Below, in pieces: positions 19,045 to 30,079 of a DNA stretch of 64,000 bases. The notes below the pieces were generated by a model that made no database searches, was not told where the DNA came from, and worked only from the letters and a program-made list of their open reading frames with translations. The first letter of the stretch is position 1. Every line of letters starts with the position of its first letter. Source of the stretch: CAVTQY01 sp963736975. Its GTDB lineage: Bacteria > Pseudomonadota > Alphaproteobacteria > Acetobacterales > Acetobacteraceae. A program made the position numbers and the translations under genes. Where the stretch lies: the NCBI GenBank assembly GCA_963736975.1, contig CAVTQY010000003.1:94176-158175 (forward strand), written 5' to 3'.

Positions 19045-19350
19045 TCACGCGCGGACGGGTCCGCCAAGCTCCATTGGGCGACAATGCGTGCAAGCCGCTG
19101 CATCTACCAAGCGGCGCCTGCGATCATCGACGCGGGTCATGGCCTCGGCCAGCGCCATCGCGGCGCGCTCAGCGTCCGAGAAATAGGGTGCATCACGCCA
19201 CGCGGCGACGGTGAACACGCGTTCGTCAGTCTCGCTGGCCCCCTTCGCATGCTTGACGCCGCCATCGACGCAAGGGCTGCAGCCATTGATCTGGCTGGCG
19301 CGCAGATGAGCCAAATGGAGGATTTCGGGCGCCGTCCCGACTTCCAACCG
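19045..19350 (-). pseudogene. AhpD/carboxymuconolactone-decarboxylase-like fragment
   Basis: The open stretch contains APEILHLAHLRASQINGC followed by SPCVDGGVKHAKG, with the CxxC-type active site seen as C-S-P-C. It continues with TVAAWRDAPYFSDAERAAMALAEAMTRV, a good match to AhpD-like alkylhydroperoxidase-related proteins. It has no start codon of its own, running out of the rppH 3' end. The expected C-terminus (LVLAIGLINVWNR-type helix) is replaced by unrelated sequence. It is a fragment, possibly of the same lost operon as the dienelactone hydrolase stub. Confidence 0.65.
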
Positions 19351-19361
19351 GCGTCGATAGA

Positions 19362-19851
19362 TTACCTTCGCGACGCGAACCGCGCGAACGACCGCGTCAG
19401 AACGTCGTAAATGTCTCGCTTGAAACCGATAGCCAGCGCCGGGAGTTCCTTGAGTTCGACCCAGCGCCACGCATCGAATTCCGGATGTGGATCCAGATCG
19501 AGCCGGATATCCGCATCTGCCCCGGAAAAACGGAGCGCGAACCACCGCTGGCGCTGACCACGAAAGCGCCCCCCCAACGCCACTCCCACCAAATAGGGCG
19601 GCAGATCGTAGGTCAGCCATTCGGGATGCTCGCCGATGATTTCCGCCCGGTCGGTACCCGACCTCCTCGGCCAGCTCGCGCAATACGGCCGAGCGTGGGT
19701 CCTCGCCCGGGTCGATGCCGCCCTGCGGGAGCTGCCAGCCACCCGGCGGTCCCTCCACGTCCGGCAGATCCGCCCGTCTTGCCACGAAGACCAGCCCGTT
19801 GCGATTGAACAGCACCGCGCCGACATTCGGCCGATACGGCAGTTCGCTCAT
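19362..19851 (-). pseudogene. rppH: RNA pyrophosphohydrolase RppH (Nudix), single frameshift
   Basis: RppH removes pyrophosphate from mRNA 5' ends and starts decay. The N-terminus from 19851 has YRPNVGAVLFNRNGLVFVARR and the Nudix box, GGIDPGEDPRSAVLRELAEEVG. Near 19655 the frame shifts: one extra G in a GGG run gives GYRPGG where GTDRAEIIG is expected. The correct frame then continues HPEWLTYDLPPYLVG, WFALRFSG, FDAWRWVELKELP to the stop at 19362. The gene would be normal with one base less, so this may be a sequencing error. Its ATG overlaps the stop of the upstream deacetylase gene (ATGA). Confidence 0.85.
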
Positions 19852-20954
19852 TGCCCGGCGACGGTGGCCGCGGGCGGCGCGGCAAGCGCGCTGACCGGTG
19901 CGAGCGCCAAGCCTTTCGCGTCCAATTCGTTCGCCCAGGCCGCGATTCGCTCGATCGTCGCCGGCCGTGGCGCTCCGGCGAGCCCGAGCGCACTGCCTTT
20001 CTCCGCGGCGATGCGGTCGAGTTCGGCGAGTTTCGCCCCGATCGAGGCGGCGTCGTCAGGCTCGTCGATCACGACATCAACCACGCGCGACCAGACGAAC
20101 GGCAGCCGTTTGGCACCGGGTCGCGGATCGACATAGAGCAGCCCGGCCGCGGCCAGTGTCCGCAGGACCGGGGTCATATCGTCCGCCACCGCGGCCAGGC
20201 GCTCGCCGCGGGTCAGGCCAAGTGCGCCGGTCGCCCCGACATAGCCCTGAAAGCGCGACATCACCCACTCGAGCTGCCGGGCATTTGCTTCGGGCGCCGC
20301 CCGCGTGGTCAGTGCGTGCGGGCCGGGGTCGTTCAACGGGTATTGCGGCGGCTCCATCGGAATCGACAGCAGATACTCGTGTTCCGACAGCCTGGCCTGG
20401 GCCAGCAGCGGTTCGATCGAGCGGGCGTACGGCGAAACGGCCAATGTCACACCGCCGGGGAGCAGCCGGATGGCCTGCTCACTCGCCCCCCGATCGAGCC
20501 CGATACCCGCCAGAAGCAAGCCGACGCGCGGGCGGCGGCTGCTCGGATCAAACCCGGCCGCATAGAGTTGCATTGGCTTGCGGCCATCATCGGCGATCCG
20601 CGGCAGCTTTCGGCCTGGCTCGTCCGGCGCCGGTTGCAAGAGGGCAGGGTCGGGATCGGTGACTGGCCCCGGCGTATTGCGCCCAGGACCGCCCGGCGGC
20701 GGTGTCGTCTGCGCAGCCGGGTGAAGTACGACAGTCGGTGGAATTGCCGGCGCCGCACCAGGCAACGGCGCCCGCTGCTGAGACGGGTGCAGTGGTGGAG
20801 GTACCGGCCCGAGGAGCTGCAGCGTCCCGCCCCCGATCGCCAGAGCAACCAGGATTACGCCCCAGAACACTCCCAGTGATCGCCACCCAGGGGCGCGCCC
20901 CGCCCACGGGGCGAGGCGCAGGCCATGGTCGGCGACAAGCGGCCGGTCAGCCAC
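19848..20954 (-). CDS. Divergent polysaccharide deacetylase family protein
   Basis: This 368-residue protein has an N-terminal membrane anchor (VFWGVILVALAIGGGTLQLL), a long Pro/Ala-rich linker, then a divergent polysaccharide deacetylase (DUF610/YibQ-like) domain. The latter shows RVGLLLAGIGLDRGASEQAIRLLP, VTLAVSPYA, EYLLSIPMEP and the final GLAGAPRPATIERIAAWANEL. It presumably acts on envelope polysaccharide in the periplasm, but activity is not proven for the family. It sits between ctpA (8-base overlap) and rppH (4-base overlap), a gene order common in alphaproteobacteria. Confidence 0.9.
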   Translation of the reverse strand: MADRPLVADHGLRLAPWAGRAPGWRSLGVFWGVILVALAIGGGTLQLLGPVPPPLHPSQQRAPLPGAAPAIPPTVVLHPAAQTTPPPGGPGRNTPGPVTDPDPALLQPAPDEPGRKLPRIADDGRKPMQLYAAGFDPSSRRPRVGLLLAGIGLDRGASEQAIRLLPGGVTLAVSPYARSIEPLLAQARLSEHEYLLSIPMEPPQYPLNDPGPHALTTRAAPEANARQLEWVMSRFQGYVGATGALGLTRGERLAAVADDMTPVLRTLAAAGLLYVDPRPGAKRLPFVWSRVVDVVIDEPDDAASIGAKLAELDRIAAEKGSALGLAGAPRPATIERIAAWANELDAKGLALAPVSALAAPPAATVAGQ

Positions 20955-22371
20955 CGACCGCAGCGATCAGTCGTTCGAACGCGGAGCGGTGTTGCTCGGC
21001 CATCGCGTTGGCGACGGCCAGCGCTTCCTGAAGCTGGAAGTCGGTCTGATCCGGTTTGGCCGGATCGAAGGCCGGGAAGCCAACCGGCGGCTTGTCCGGG
21101 ATCGCATTGGTTATCGGCGGCAGGTCGGTGCGCGCCGGCGGCCCTTCCTTGGTGCCCCCGGTGTTGGCGATCGTGTTGTTGAGGTCCCACTCATGCGCGG
21201 GCCCGAAATGCGCCTCCTGATCCCGCAACTCGGCCACCTTCACATCCGGGGCGATGCCGAGGTCCTGGATCGAGCGACCGGACGGCGTGTAGTAGCGCGC
21301 GGTTGTCAGCCGCATGGCGCCGCCCCCCGGCAGCGGGATCACGGTTTGCACCGACCCTTTGCCGAAGCTGCGCTCCCCCATCAGCACGGCGCGGTGATGG
21401 TCCTGCAGGGCGCCCGAGACGATCTCGCTGGATGAGGCCGAGCCGTTATTGATCAGCACCACCAACGGGACACCCGGGATCAGGTCGTCGCCCTTGGCAT
21501 CCCACCGCTGCGAGTCGTCAGCATGGCGCCCACGTGTCGAAACAATCTCCCCATGATCGACGAAATCCCCGGCGACCGCGACAGCCTGGTCGAGCAGGCC
21601 GCCGGGATTGTTGCGCAGATCGAGCACCAGGGCGCGCAACTGGCCATTGCCCTCTTTTTTCAGTTTCGCGATGGCGTCGCGGATGCCGGCATCGGCATTT
21701 TCGGTGAATTGCGACAGCCGGATATAGCCGACGTCGTGCGGCTCCATCCGGTCTTTCACCACCTCGATATGGATGATCTGCCGCTCCAGCGAGACTTGGA
21801 TCGGCTTGTCGATCCCCTCCCGCTTGATGGTCAGCGTGATCCGCGAGCCCGGATCGCCGCGCATTTCATCGACCGCCTTGCTGAGCGGCAGCCCCTCGAC
21901 CGTCTTGCCGTCCAGCGCGGTGATGATGTCGCCCGCCTTGATCCCAGCGTGCGAGGCAGGCGTATCGTCGATTGGGCTTATCACGCGGATCAACCCCTGA
22001 TCCTCGGTGACCTCGATGCCGAGGCCCCCGAATTTGCCCTGGGTCTGGACCTGCATGTCGCGGAACTGGGAAGCGTCCATGTAGGCGGAATGCGGGTCAA
22101 GGCCCGCCAGCATGCCGTTCAATGCATTCTCGACCAGCTTCTTGTCCGGCACCGGCTGGACGTATTCCGCCCGCACCCGCTCGAACACATCGCCGAACAG
22201 CGTGAGCCAGCGATATGTGTCGGCCCGGTCCCCGGTGGCGTCCTGCGCAAAGGCGCTCCGAACGCCGAAATGCCAGGCCAGGTTATGCGCCGCGGGAACC
22301 GCGACCACGCCGGCAACGAAGGTAGCGCCAAGCAACAGACCGGTGCGAAGGCCCCGGGGGCGGACGTGCAT
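20947..22371 (-). CDS. ctpA: Carboxy-terminal processing protease (S41 family)
   Basis: C-terminal processing peptidases cut periplasmic proteins near their C-termini. The 474-residue protein has a signal or anchor segment (GLLLGATFVAGVVAVPAA), an LDPHSAYM motif, a PDZ domain (GLGIEVTEDQGLIRVISPIDDTPA, GIKAGDIITALDG) and the peptidase domain. The catalytic serine is in NNGSASSSEIVSGAL and the lysine in GERSFGKGSVQ. The ATG at 22371 gives the signal sequence; an upstream ATG in the open frame is less likely. It is followed by the deacetylase gene with an 8-base overlap and preceded by the EnvC-like gene, its usual partner. Confidence 0.96.
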   Translation of the reverse strand: MHVRPRGLRTGLLLGATFVAGVVAVPAAHNLAWHFGVRSAFAQDATGDRADTYRWLTLFGDVFERVRAEYVQPVPDKKLVENALNGMLAGLDPHSAYMDASQFRDMQVQTQGKFGGLGIEVTEDQGLIRVISPIDDTPASHAGIKAGDIITALDGKTVEGLPLSKAVDEMRGDPGSRITLTIKREGIDKPIQVSLERQIIHIEVVKDRMEPHDVGYIRLSQFTENADAGIRDAIAKLKKEGNGQLRALVLDLRNNPGGLLDQAVAVAGDFVDHGEIVSTRGRHADDSQRWDAKGDDLIPGVPLVVLINNGSASSSEIVSGALQDHHRAVLMGERSFGKGSVQTVIPLPGGGAMRLTTARYYTPSGRSIQDLGIAPDVKVAELRDQEAHFGPAHEWDLNNTIANTGGTKEGPPARTDLPPITNAIPDKPPVGFPAFDPAKPDQTDFQLQEALAVANAMAEQHRSAFERLIAAVGG

Positions 22372-22506
22372 GCGATCAATCCCTTTCGCGTCCGGCCTGC
22401 CGCGCCTCACATGGTATTGACCGGAGCGCCTGAATTGGTGAATGAGGCAAGGGTATCTATCCTTTTTTCGCTGCGCTGCGTCCAGTGTTGAATTCTTACG
22501 TGTTGC

Positions 22507-23835
22507 TCAGTCCACCATCGCATGGGACGGAGCCACGGGTTTGAACCACGGCGCAGGATTCACCGCCTCTCCGCCCCGGCGCAACTCGACATACAGCGTG
22601 GGCGGGTTGGAGCGCGCGGCCGGATTCCAATCGGGCATAGTGCCGACGGGGTCGCCCTTTTGCACGATTTGTCCGAGCTTGACCGCCAGATTGGCAAACC
22701 CGGCCAGCACCACATCGTATCCGCCGCCGCAATCCAGGATCACCAGCCGTCCGTAACTGCGGAACGGCGCCGCGAACAGCACCCTGCCGCCGCATGGTGC
22801 GACCACGCGGGCCGAGGGGGCCGGACGGTATGAAATCCCGGACGCCGGGCCCGCATCGGTCGGCTCGCCCCAGCCGCGGACCACCCGCCCGGTCACCGGC
22901 ACCAATAGCTGGCCGCGCGGATGTGCGTCCGGGGCCATGCTCTCAGGAGCGGTGGGCGCGAAAGCAACCTGGTGTCCAGCACCCCCCGTCCGACGGCGCG
23001 CCGCGTCGGCGCGAGCCTGCGCGGCCTCGCGACGTTTCGCCTGCTCGAGCTTATCAACGAGGCCACGCAGGGTCGCCGCTTGTGCGGCCAGATCGGCGGC
23101 TCGCTGGCCGGCTGCGGCGGCTTCCGTCTCGGCTCTACGCTGGCTCGCATTCGCTACGGCAAGCTGACGATCAAGCGCGGCGGCGGCATTCGCCTGCGCC
23201 GCCTCGGCCTGGGCGAGATGCGGCGCCTCCGCAGCTACCGCATCGCGCGCGGCTCGCAGAGCGGCCCGTTCGCGCTGCAGAGCAGCTGCTTGCTCTGCGA
23301 TTTCGTGGGCGACGCCCTGCAAGACCAGTACACCGCGGATCGCCTGCGAGGGCGGCAACGGGACGGCCAGCATGGTCTCGGCCGGATAGAGCGAAAGCCG
23401 CTCGACCAGCGGCAACAGCGGCTCTATCGCCTTCGCGCGCGCGGCGAGACGTTCCTCAGCGTCACGGCGCTCGCCGGCCAACGCCTCCATCCGCGTGGCG
23501 GCCTCGGCGGTGGCCTGCTCCGCCTGTTGCAGCCGGGACAAGGCCGCCGCGCGAGAGGCCGCAAGCTGGGCGGCTTGTGTGCCGGCAGCAGCCGCTTTGG
23601 CGGCGGCATCCTTTTGTGCCGCCAGGGCGGCGGCGCGGTCGCGCTCCGTCTGCTCCAGGCGCGCTCGGGTGGCGTCTGACGAAGCCGGGGAGGACCGGGC
23701 TGCCGCGGTGGTGGCTAGGAGGGCGAGGAGCAGGGCCCTTCCTGTGCAGCTCAGGCAGCCGCGGGACCTCCGGTAAGATTCACCACAGAGACACGGAGGC
23801 GGGGAGAACACACGGAGAGGGTTGTTGCTTCCCAT
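22507..23835 (-). CDS. Murein hydrolase activator EnvC-like / M23 peptidase domain protein
   Basis: EnvC-type proteins activate amidases that split daughter-cell peptidoglycan. The protein has a hydrophobic segment (ALLLALLATTAAARS), a long Ala/Gln/Arg-rich coiled coil and a C-terminal LytM domain. The domain begins at GQLLVPVTGRVVRGWGE, with YRPAPSARVVAPCGGRVLFAAPFRSYGRLVILDCGGGYDVVLAGF and LYVELRRGG. The HxH zinc ligands are absent, as in non-catalytic EnvC. The start is doubtful: the only ATG (23835) lies inside a dispersed inverted repeat, and its first 25 codons are repeat sequence. A GGAGG at about 23770 precedes only a CTG. Confidence 0.85.
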   Translation of the reverse strand: MGSNNPLRVFSPPPCLCGESYRRSRGCLSCTGRALLLALLATTAAARSSPASSDATRARLEQTERDRAAALAAQKDAAAKAAAAGTQAAQLAASRAAALSRLQQAEQATAEAATRMEALAGERRDAEERLAARAKAIEPLLPLVERLSLYPAETMLAVPLPPSQAIRGVLVLQGVAHEIAEQAAALQRERAALRAARDAVAAEAPHLAQAEAAQANAAAALDRQLAVANASQRRAETEAAAAGQRAADLAAQAATLRGLVDKLEQAKRREAAQARADAARRRTGGAGHQVAFAPTAPESMAPDAHPRGQLLVPVTGRVVRGWGEPTDAGPASGISYRPAPSARVVAPCGGRVLFAAPFRSYGRLVILDCGGGYDVVLAGFANLAVKLGQIVQKGDPVGTMPDWNPAARSNPPTLYVELRRGGEAVNPAPWFKPVAPSHAMVD

Positions 23836-23871
23836 CTATCTCCCTGACTCTGCGTCTCTGTGGTGAATCTT
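23775..23871. repeat. Inverted repeat between envC-like gene and gpmI
   Basis: AAGATTCACCACAGAGAC (23775-23792) is perfectly complementary to 23854-23871. The 61 bases between contain further related pieces (CACGGAG, CTCCCTGACTC). A close copy of the left arm, with one mismatch, occurs at 53804-53821. This is a dispersed intergenic repeat. Its left part overlaps the assumed 5' coding region of the EnvC-like gene, and its right arm ends two bases before the gpmI stop codon. Confidence 0.75.
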
Positions 23872-23872
23872 C

Positions 23873-25414
<1,542 letters not shown>

Positions 25415-25664
25415 CGGGCTCTCCCGCCACCCTCGGATCGTTGCCTAACGACGTGGCGACCAGCGGACAAGCGGCAGTTTTCGTTTCGACCGCTTTTCCG
25501 GCCGACAGGGTCGGCAGGCAACGGCGACACCGAAAATTGATCAATGGAAACGGTGCTCCGCTCCCTCGCGTTCCAGATACCGGCGCTACGGTGAAAGCGG
25601 TGGCAAGCCAATAACAGGCGCTGCGGAGCAGCAACAAAAGGCAAGAACTTGAAGGCCCACAGCG

Positions 25665-26687
25665 ATGGCTGACAGCAACGGAAGAGCCGGTATTGCCTGT
25701 CGCGACGTCATCGTGATCGGTGCGTCCTCCGGCGGCTTGCAGCCCTTGCAGCGGATTTTATCCGATCTCCCACCCGACCTGTGCGCCGCGATCTTCGTCG
25801 TGCTGCATATCGGTGCGGCGAGCCATCTCGCCGAAGTCCTCGGCCGCACAAGCGCGCTGCCGGTCGAGCGGGCCGCGAGCGGCCAGCCGATCGAGTATGG
25901 CCGGGTCTATGTCGCGGTCCCCGGCGTCCATCTGCTGCTGCACGATAGCCATCTGCTGCTGCGCCGCGGTCCGCGCGAGAACCTTGCGCGCCCGGCGATC
26001 GACCCGCTGTTCCGCTCCGCCGCCTGCACCTTCGGTGCCCGTGTGATCGGCGTGATCCTGTCCGGCGCGCTGAACGACGGCTCGGCCGGGCTGAACGCGA
26101 TCAAGCGATGCGGCGGTGTGGCGATCGTCCAGCACCCCGCCGACGCGGCGGTCCCCGACATGCCGCTCAGCGCGAGGCGGCACGCCGAGATCGACCATGT
26201 CGCTCCCGCGCGGTCCATCGGCACCCTGCTTGCCCGTCTGGCCGGCGAACCGGCGGGCGAAACCCCGCCCATCCCGCTTGATCTGCGGCTGGAGACGGCG
26301 ATCGCCGCACAGGAGTTGAGAGGTATGGCCGTCGATGACCAACTGGGCGAACCGTCCCGCTTCACCTGCCCCGAATGCCACGGCACTCTATGGGAGATCG
26401 ATGACGGCGCCCTTCTTCGTTACCGCTGTCATGTCGGGCATGCGTACACGGCCGAAGCAATGCTTGCCGCACAGGCGACCGGAGCCGAGGAAATGCTGTG
26501 GAGCCTGATGCGCTCGCATCAGGAACGCGCCGCGCTTGCGCGCCGCATGGCAGCGCGCGAACGTGTGGAAGGGGCGGAAAATCTAGCGGATCAATTGGAG
26601 CAACGGGCGCGCGGGTACGAGGAAGACGCCGAAGTCGTCCGAGGACTGCTGCGGACCAACATGACGGCCGGTGAAATCGACAGGTGA
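25665..26687 (+). CDS. Stand-alone CheB-type methylesterase with C-terminal Cys/His extension
   Basis: CheB removes methyl groups from glutamates of chemoreceptors. This 340-residue protein lacks the usual receiver domain. The catalytic triad is S21 (VIGASSGG), H48 (VVLHIGAAS) and D138 (ILSGALNDGSAG). After about residue 225 comes a short metal-ribbon-like part with CPECHG and RYRCHVGHAY, then a helical tail (SLMRSHQERAALARRMAARERVE). The extension may bind zinc or a partner. No chemoreceptor, CheA or CheW is encoded nearby. Its TGA overlaps the ATG of the next gene, a CheB/CheR/kinase fusion, so the two are made together. Confidence 0.92.
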   Translation: MADSNGRAGIACRDVIVIGASSGGLQPLQRILSDLPPDLCAAIFVVLHIGAASHLAEVLGRTSALPVERAASGQPIEYGRVYVAVPGVHLLLHDSHLLLRRGPRENLARPAIDPLFRSAACTFGARVIGVILSGALNDGSAGLNAIKRCGGVAIVQHPADAAVPDMPLSARRHAEIDHVAPARSIGTLLARLAGEPAGETPPIPLDLRLETAIAAQELRGMAVDDQLGEPSRFTCPECHGTLWEIDDGALLRYRCHVGHAYTAEAMLAAQATGAEEMLWSLMRSHQERAALARRMAARERVEGAENLADQLEQRARGYEEDAEVVRGLLRTNMTAGEIDR

Positions 26688-29600
26688 TGGCGAGCGAAGC
26701 CGGTGCCAGGGCCATGCCGGACGACCCGGAAACCGGGACCGGCGCCTCATGCCCGATTGTCGGCATCGGCGCCTCCGCGGGCGGGATTGATGCGCTCAGA
26801 CGCCTGTTCCCGAAAGTTGAATCAGGCTGCGGCATGGCGTTCATCGTCGTCCAGCACCTCGACCCTCATCACGCCAGCGCGCTGGCGGAGATACTCGCCC
26901 GTTGCACCAGCGTGCCGGTGACGCAGATCGAAGACGAGTCGATGGTCGAGCCCGACCATGTCTATGTCATCCCGCCCAACGCATCGCTCACGATCCGCAA
27001 CGGGCGGCTGCTGCTCGCCAGCCCGAGCGCGCCGCGCGGGCATCGTAATCCCATCGACGAGTTGTTCATCTCGCTTGCGCACGACCAGGCTGAAAACGCT
27101 GCATGTGTCATCCTTTCCGGCACGGGCAGCGATGGGACGCTGGGGTTGCGTGCCATCAAGGAACATGGCGGCCTCACCGTAGCGCAGGCAGAGGCCCAGT
27201 ATGACGGGATGATGCGCAGCGCGGTCGCCACCGGCCTGGTGGATTTCATACTGCGCGCGGAGGATATACCCGCCAAGCTTGTTACTTATTTCCGTCACAT
27301 CACCCAGCTCGACCGGGAAAAGGGACGGGACAGCGTTCAGTCGCAGGCCGCCGACCATCTGCAACAGATCACCGCGTTGTTGCGCGCTCGGACAGGGCAC
27401 GATTTCAGCGACTACAAGGACCGCACGATTGTCCGCCGCGTGCAGCGGCGAATGCATGTCCTGCAGATCGACGAAGTCCCCGAGTTCATCGAACGCCTGC
27501 GGCACGAACCGCGCGAGGTGACGCTGCTGTTTCATGACCTGCTGATCGGGGTGACCAATTTCTTCCGCGACCCGGACGCGTTCGAGGCGCTGGAAAAGAA
27601 AGTCATCCCGGAGTTGTTCAAGGCCAAAGGACCGGATGAAACGGTGCGCGTCTGGGTCCCGGGCTGCGCCACCGGCGAGGAGGCTTACTCTATCGCCATG
27701 CTGCTGCGGGACAACGCACCTAGAACGCAAAGCAGCCCAAAGCTGCAAGTGTTCGCGACCGATATCGACGAACATGCCCTGGAAGCGGCACGCCTCGGGC
27801 GTTACCCGGCCGCGATCCTGAAGGATGTTTCGACAGACCGCCTGGACCGGTATTTCGTGCGCGAGGACGGCACCTACCGCGTCGGCGGCGATTTGCGCGA
27901 ATTGTGCTTGTTCTCGCTGCACAATCTGCTGCGCGATGCGCCGTTTTCCAAGCTGGACCTGATCTCCTGTCGGAACCTGCTGATCTACCTCAACGGCCAC
28001 CTGCAGGACCGGGTCATTCCGCTGTTCCATTACGCGCTCAATCCAAACGGCTATATGTTCCTGGGAACGTCGGAGAACGTGACCCGGCACTCCCGCCTGT
28101 TCTTCACGGTGGACAAATCCAACCGAATTTTCCGCCGCCGCGCGGTCGTCGAGCGTCGGCTGCCGGAATTTCCGCTCAGCGCACCGACGGGCTCCCGCCG
28201 CACAGTGCCGGTCGCCGTGCCTCACGGCGATGCCACGGAACCAAGCCTCAAGGCGCTGGCAGAGCGACAATTGCTCGACCGGTTCGCTCCGGCCTACGTC
28301 GTGATCAATGCCGAGGGCGAAGTTCTGCAATCCTCCGGGCGCACCGGAAAATACCTCGAGCTGCCGGCCGGTGCGCCGGATACGAACATCTTCAACCTGG
28401 CGCGGACCGGCCTGCGGCTCGATCTGCGGGCCGCTTTACATAAGGCGATCGGCAGCGGACAGCTCACCGCCCAGACGAAGGTCTCGATCGGCGTCGACGG
28501 CGGACGGCAGGAGATCGATCTCTATATCCAGCCGCTGCGGATCGGCACGCCGCCGGACACGCTCTACATGATCGTCTTTCAGGATCTCGGCGCAATCAAG
28601 CCGATCATCGATGAATTAGGTTCATCCGGTGACGAAGACGTCGAGGGCGCGAGAGTCCGCCAACTCGAGGCCGAACTCCGGGCCACCAAGGAACGGCTGC
28701 AGACCACCACGGAAGAGCTGGACTCTTCCAACGAAGAGCTGAAATCGAGCAACGAAGAGTTGCAGTCCATCAACGAGGAACTGCAATCGACCAATGAAGA
28801 GCTTGAGACCTCGAAGGAGGAGCTGCAGTCGATCAACGAAGAGCTGCAGACCGTCAACGCCGAACTGAACGCCCGGGTCGAGGAACTGAGCCGCGCCAAC
28901 AATGATATGAGTAATCTGCTGGAAAGTACGCAGATTGCGACGGTGTTCCTGGACCGCGCCCTGGTGGTCAAGGGGTTCACGCCTGCGGCAAAGGACGTGT
29001 TCCACCTCATCGAGAGCGATGTCGGTCGGCCGATCATGCATGTCCGCGCGCGCTTCGGGATGGACAACCTGCAGGACGACGCGGAACGCGTGCTGCGGAC
29101 ACTGGCCACCATCGAGAGGCCGGTCAGGAGCACCGACAGCGACACCCGTTATGTCATGCGGATGTTGCCATACCGGACAGCGGACAACGTCATCGGCGGC
29201 GTCGTCATCACCTTCACCGACATCACCCGTATCTCCGCCGCGGAAGCCCGTATCGAGCAGCTCGCCGGAGATTTGCGCGAGCGGATCGGCGAGCTGGAGA
29301 CCCTGCTCGACCTCGTGCCCGTTGGGGTCATTCTCTGCGGGAACGGCGAGGGGAAAATCCAGATCAACAGTTACGGTGCGCGTCTGCTCGGGATCGAGAC
29401 CGGCGCCCACGGGCTGCTGCCGGTTTCCATTTCACTCCGGCTGCTCGAGGATGGGACAGAACTGCCGCCTGAAGAACAGCCGCTGCAGAAAGCGGCGCGT
29501 ACCGGTGAGGTTGTGCCCGACTGGCGGGGACAGCTGGAGGACGCGAAAGGCCGTAGCGTGCATGTGTTCATCTCGGCAACACCGCTGGTCGCGGAGGACG

Positions 29601-30079
29601 GCATGACACGGGGGGCCATCGCGGCAATCGTGGATATGTCGCGCCAGCGCCATGCGGAAGAGCAGCGGCACAACCTGCTGCACGAATTGCAGCATCGCGT
29701 GAAGAACATTCTCGCAACCGTCAACGCGTTGGCCACACGCATGGCGCGGACGCACCGGTCGGTCGAAAGCTTCCAGAACGCCTTCCTGTCCCGCCTGAGC
29801 GCCATGGGACGGGTGCACGATCTGCTTTCCAGCGGAGCCTGGTCCGGCGCCGACCTGAGATCGCTTGTCGAAGCGGCGGTCGAGCCATTTACTACGGCGG
29901 GAATCGGCAATGTGCAGCTTACCGGGGGCGAGATACGGCTCAACCCGAATGCAGCCGCGGCGCTGGGCATGGTCCTGCACGAACTTGTGACGAATGCCGC
30001 CAAGCATGGGGCGCTTTCAACGTCGCTCGGCCGCATCGAGATTGAAGTCGAAACGAGTCGATGGAGGCGCACCCAATAA
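26687..30079 (+). CDS. CheB-CheR-PAS-HWE histidine kinase fusion, C-terminus shifted out of frame
   Basis: The 1130-residue protein joins four modules. A CheB methylesterase occupies about residues 23-205, with S30, H57 and D149. A CheR methyltransferase spans about 225-480 (IGVTNFFRDPDAFEAL; SAM site VWVPGCATGEEAYSIAMLL). Residues about 655-745 form a coiled coil of NEEL heptads. PAS-type domains follow at about 745-985. The kinase dimerisation region has H1003 in ELQHRVKNILATVNALATRM, and the N box is in LVTNAAKHGALSTSLGRIE. The frame then ends at 30079. The rest of the ATPase, including the WxE motif that names HWE kinases, lies in another frame (30055-30293). One extra base near 30053 explains this. 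Confidence 0.92.
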   Translation: MASEAGARAMPDDPETGTGASCPIVGIGASAGGIDALRRLFPKVESGCGMAFIVVQHLDPHHASALAEILARCTSVPVTQIEDESMVEPDHVYVIPPNASLTIRNGRLLLASPSAPRGHRNPIDELFISLAHDQAENAACVILSGTGSDGTLGLRAIKEHGGLTVAQAEAQYDGMMRSAVATGLVDFILRAEDIPAKLVTYFRHITQLDREKGRDSVQSQAADHLQQITALLRARTGHDFSDYKDRTIVRRVQRRMHVLQIDEVPEFIERLRHEPREVTLLFHDLLIGVTNFFRDPDAFEALEKKVIPELFKAKGPDETVRVWVPGCATGEEAYSIAMLLRDNAPRTQSSPKLQVFATDIDEHALEAARLGRYPAAILKDVSTDRLDRYFVREDGTYRVGGDLRELCLFSLHNLLRDAPFSKLDLISCRNLLIYLNGHLQDRVIPLFHYALNPNGYMFLGTSENVTRHSRLFFTVDKSNRIFRRRAVVERRLPEFPLSAPTGSRRTVPVAVPHGDATEPSLKALAERQLLDRFAPAYVVINAEGEVLQSSGRTGKYLELPAGAPDTNIFNLARTGLRLDLRAALHKAIGSGQLTAQTKVSIGVDGGRQEIDLYIQPLRIGTPPDTLYMIVFQDLGAIKPIIDELGSSGDEDVEGARVRQLEAELRATKERLQTTTEELDSSNEELKSSNEELQSINEELQSTNEELETSKEELQSINEELQTVNAELNARVEELSRANNDMSNLLESTQIATVFLDRALVVKGFTPAAKDVFHLIESDVGRPIMHVRARFGMDNLQDDAERVLRTLATIERPVRSTDSDTRYVMRMLPYRTADNVIGGVVITFTDITRISAAEARIEQLAGDLRERIGELETLLDLVPVGVILCGNGEGKIQINSYGARLLGIETGAHGLLPVSISLRLLEDGTELPPEEQPLQKAARTGEVVPDWRGQLEDAKGRSVHVFISATPLVAEDGMTRGAIAAIVDMSRQRHAEEQRHNLLHELQHRVKNILATVNALATRMARTHRSVESFQNAFLSRLSAMGRVHDLLSSGAWSGADLRSLVEAAVEPFTTAGIGNVQLTGGEIRLNPNAAAALGMVLHELVTNAAKHGALSTSLGRIEIEVETSRWRRTQ

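Noticed and set aside
26822..28330. Long minus-strand frame (502 codons) inside the CheB/CheR fusion gene
   Set aside because: It is antisense to the conserved CheB and CheR domains and has no homology-like motifs.
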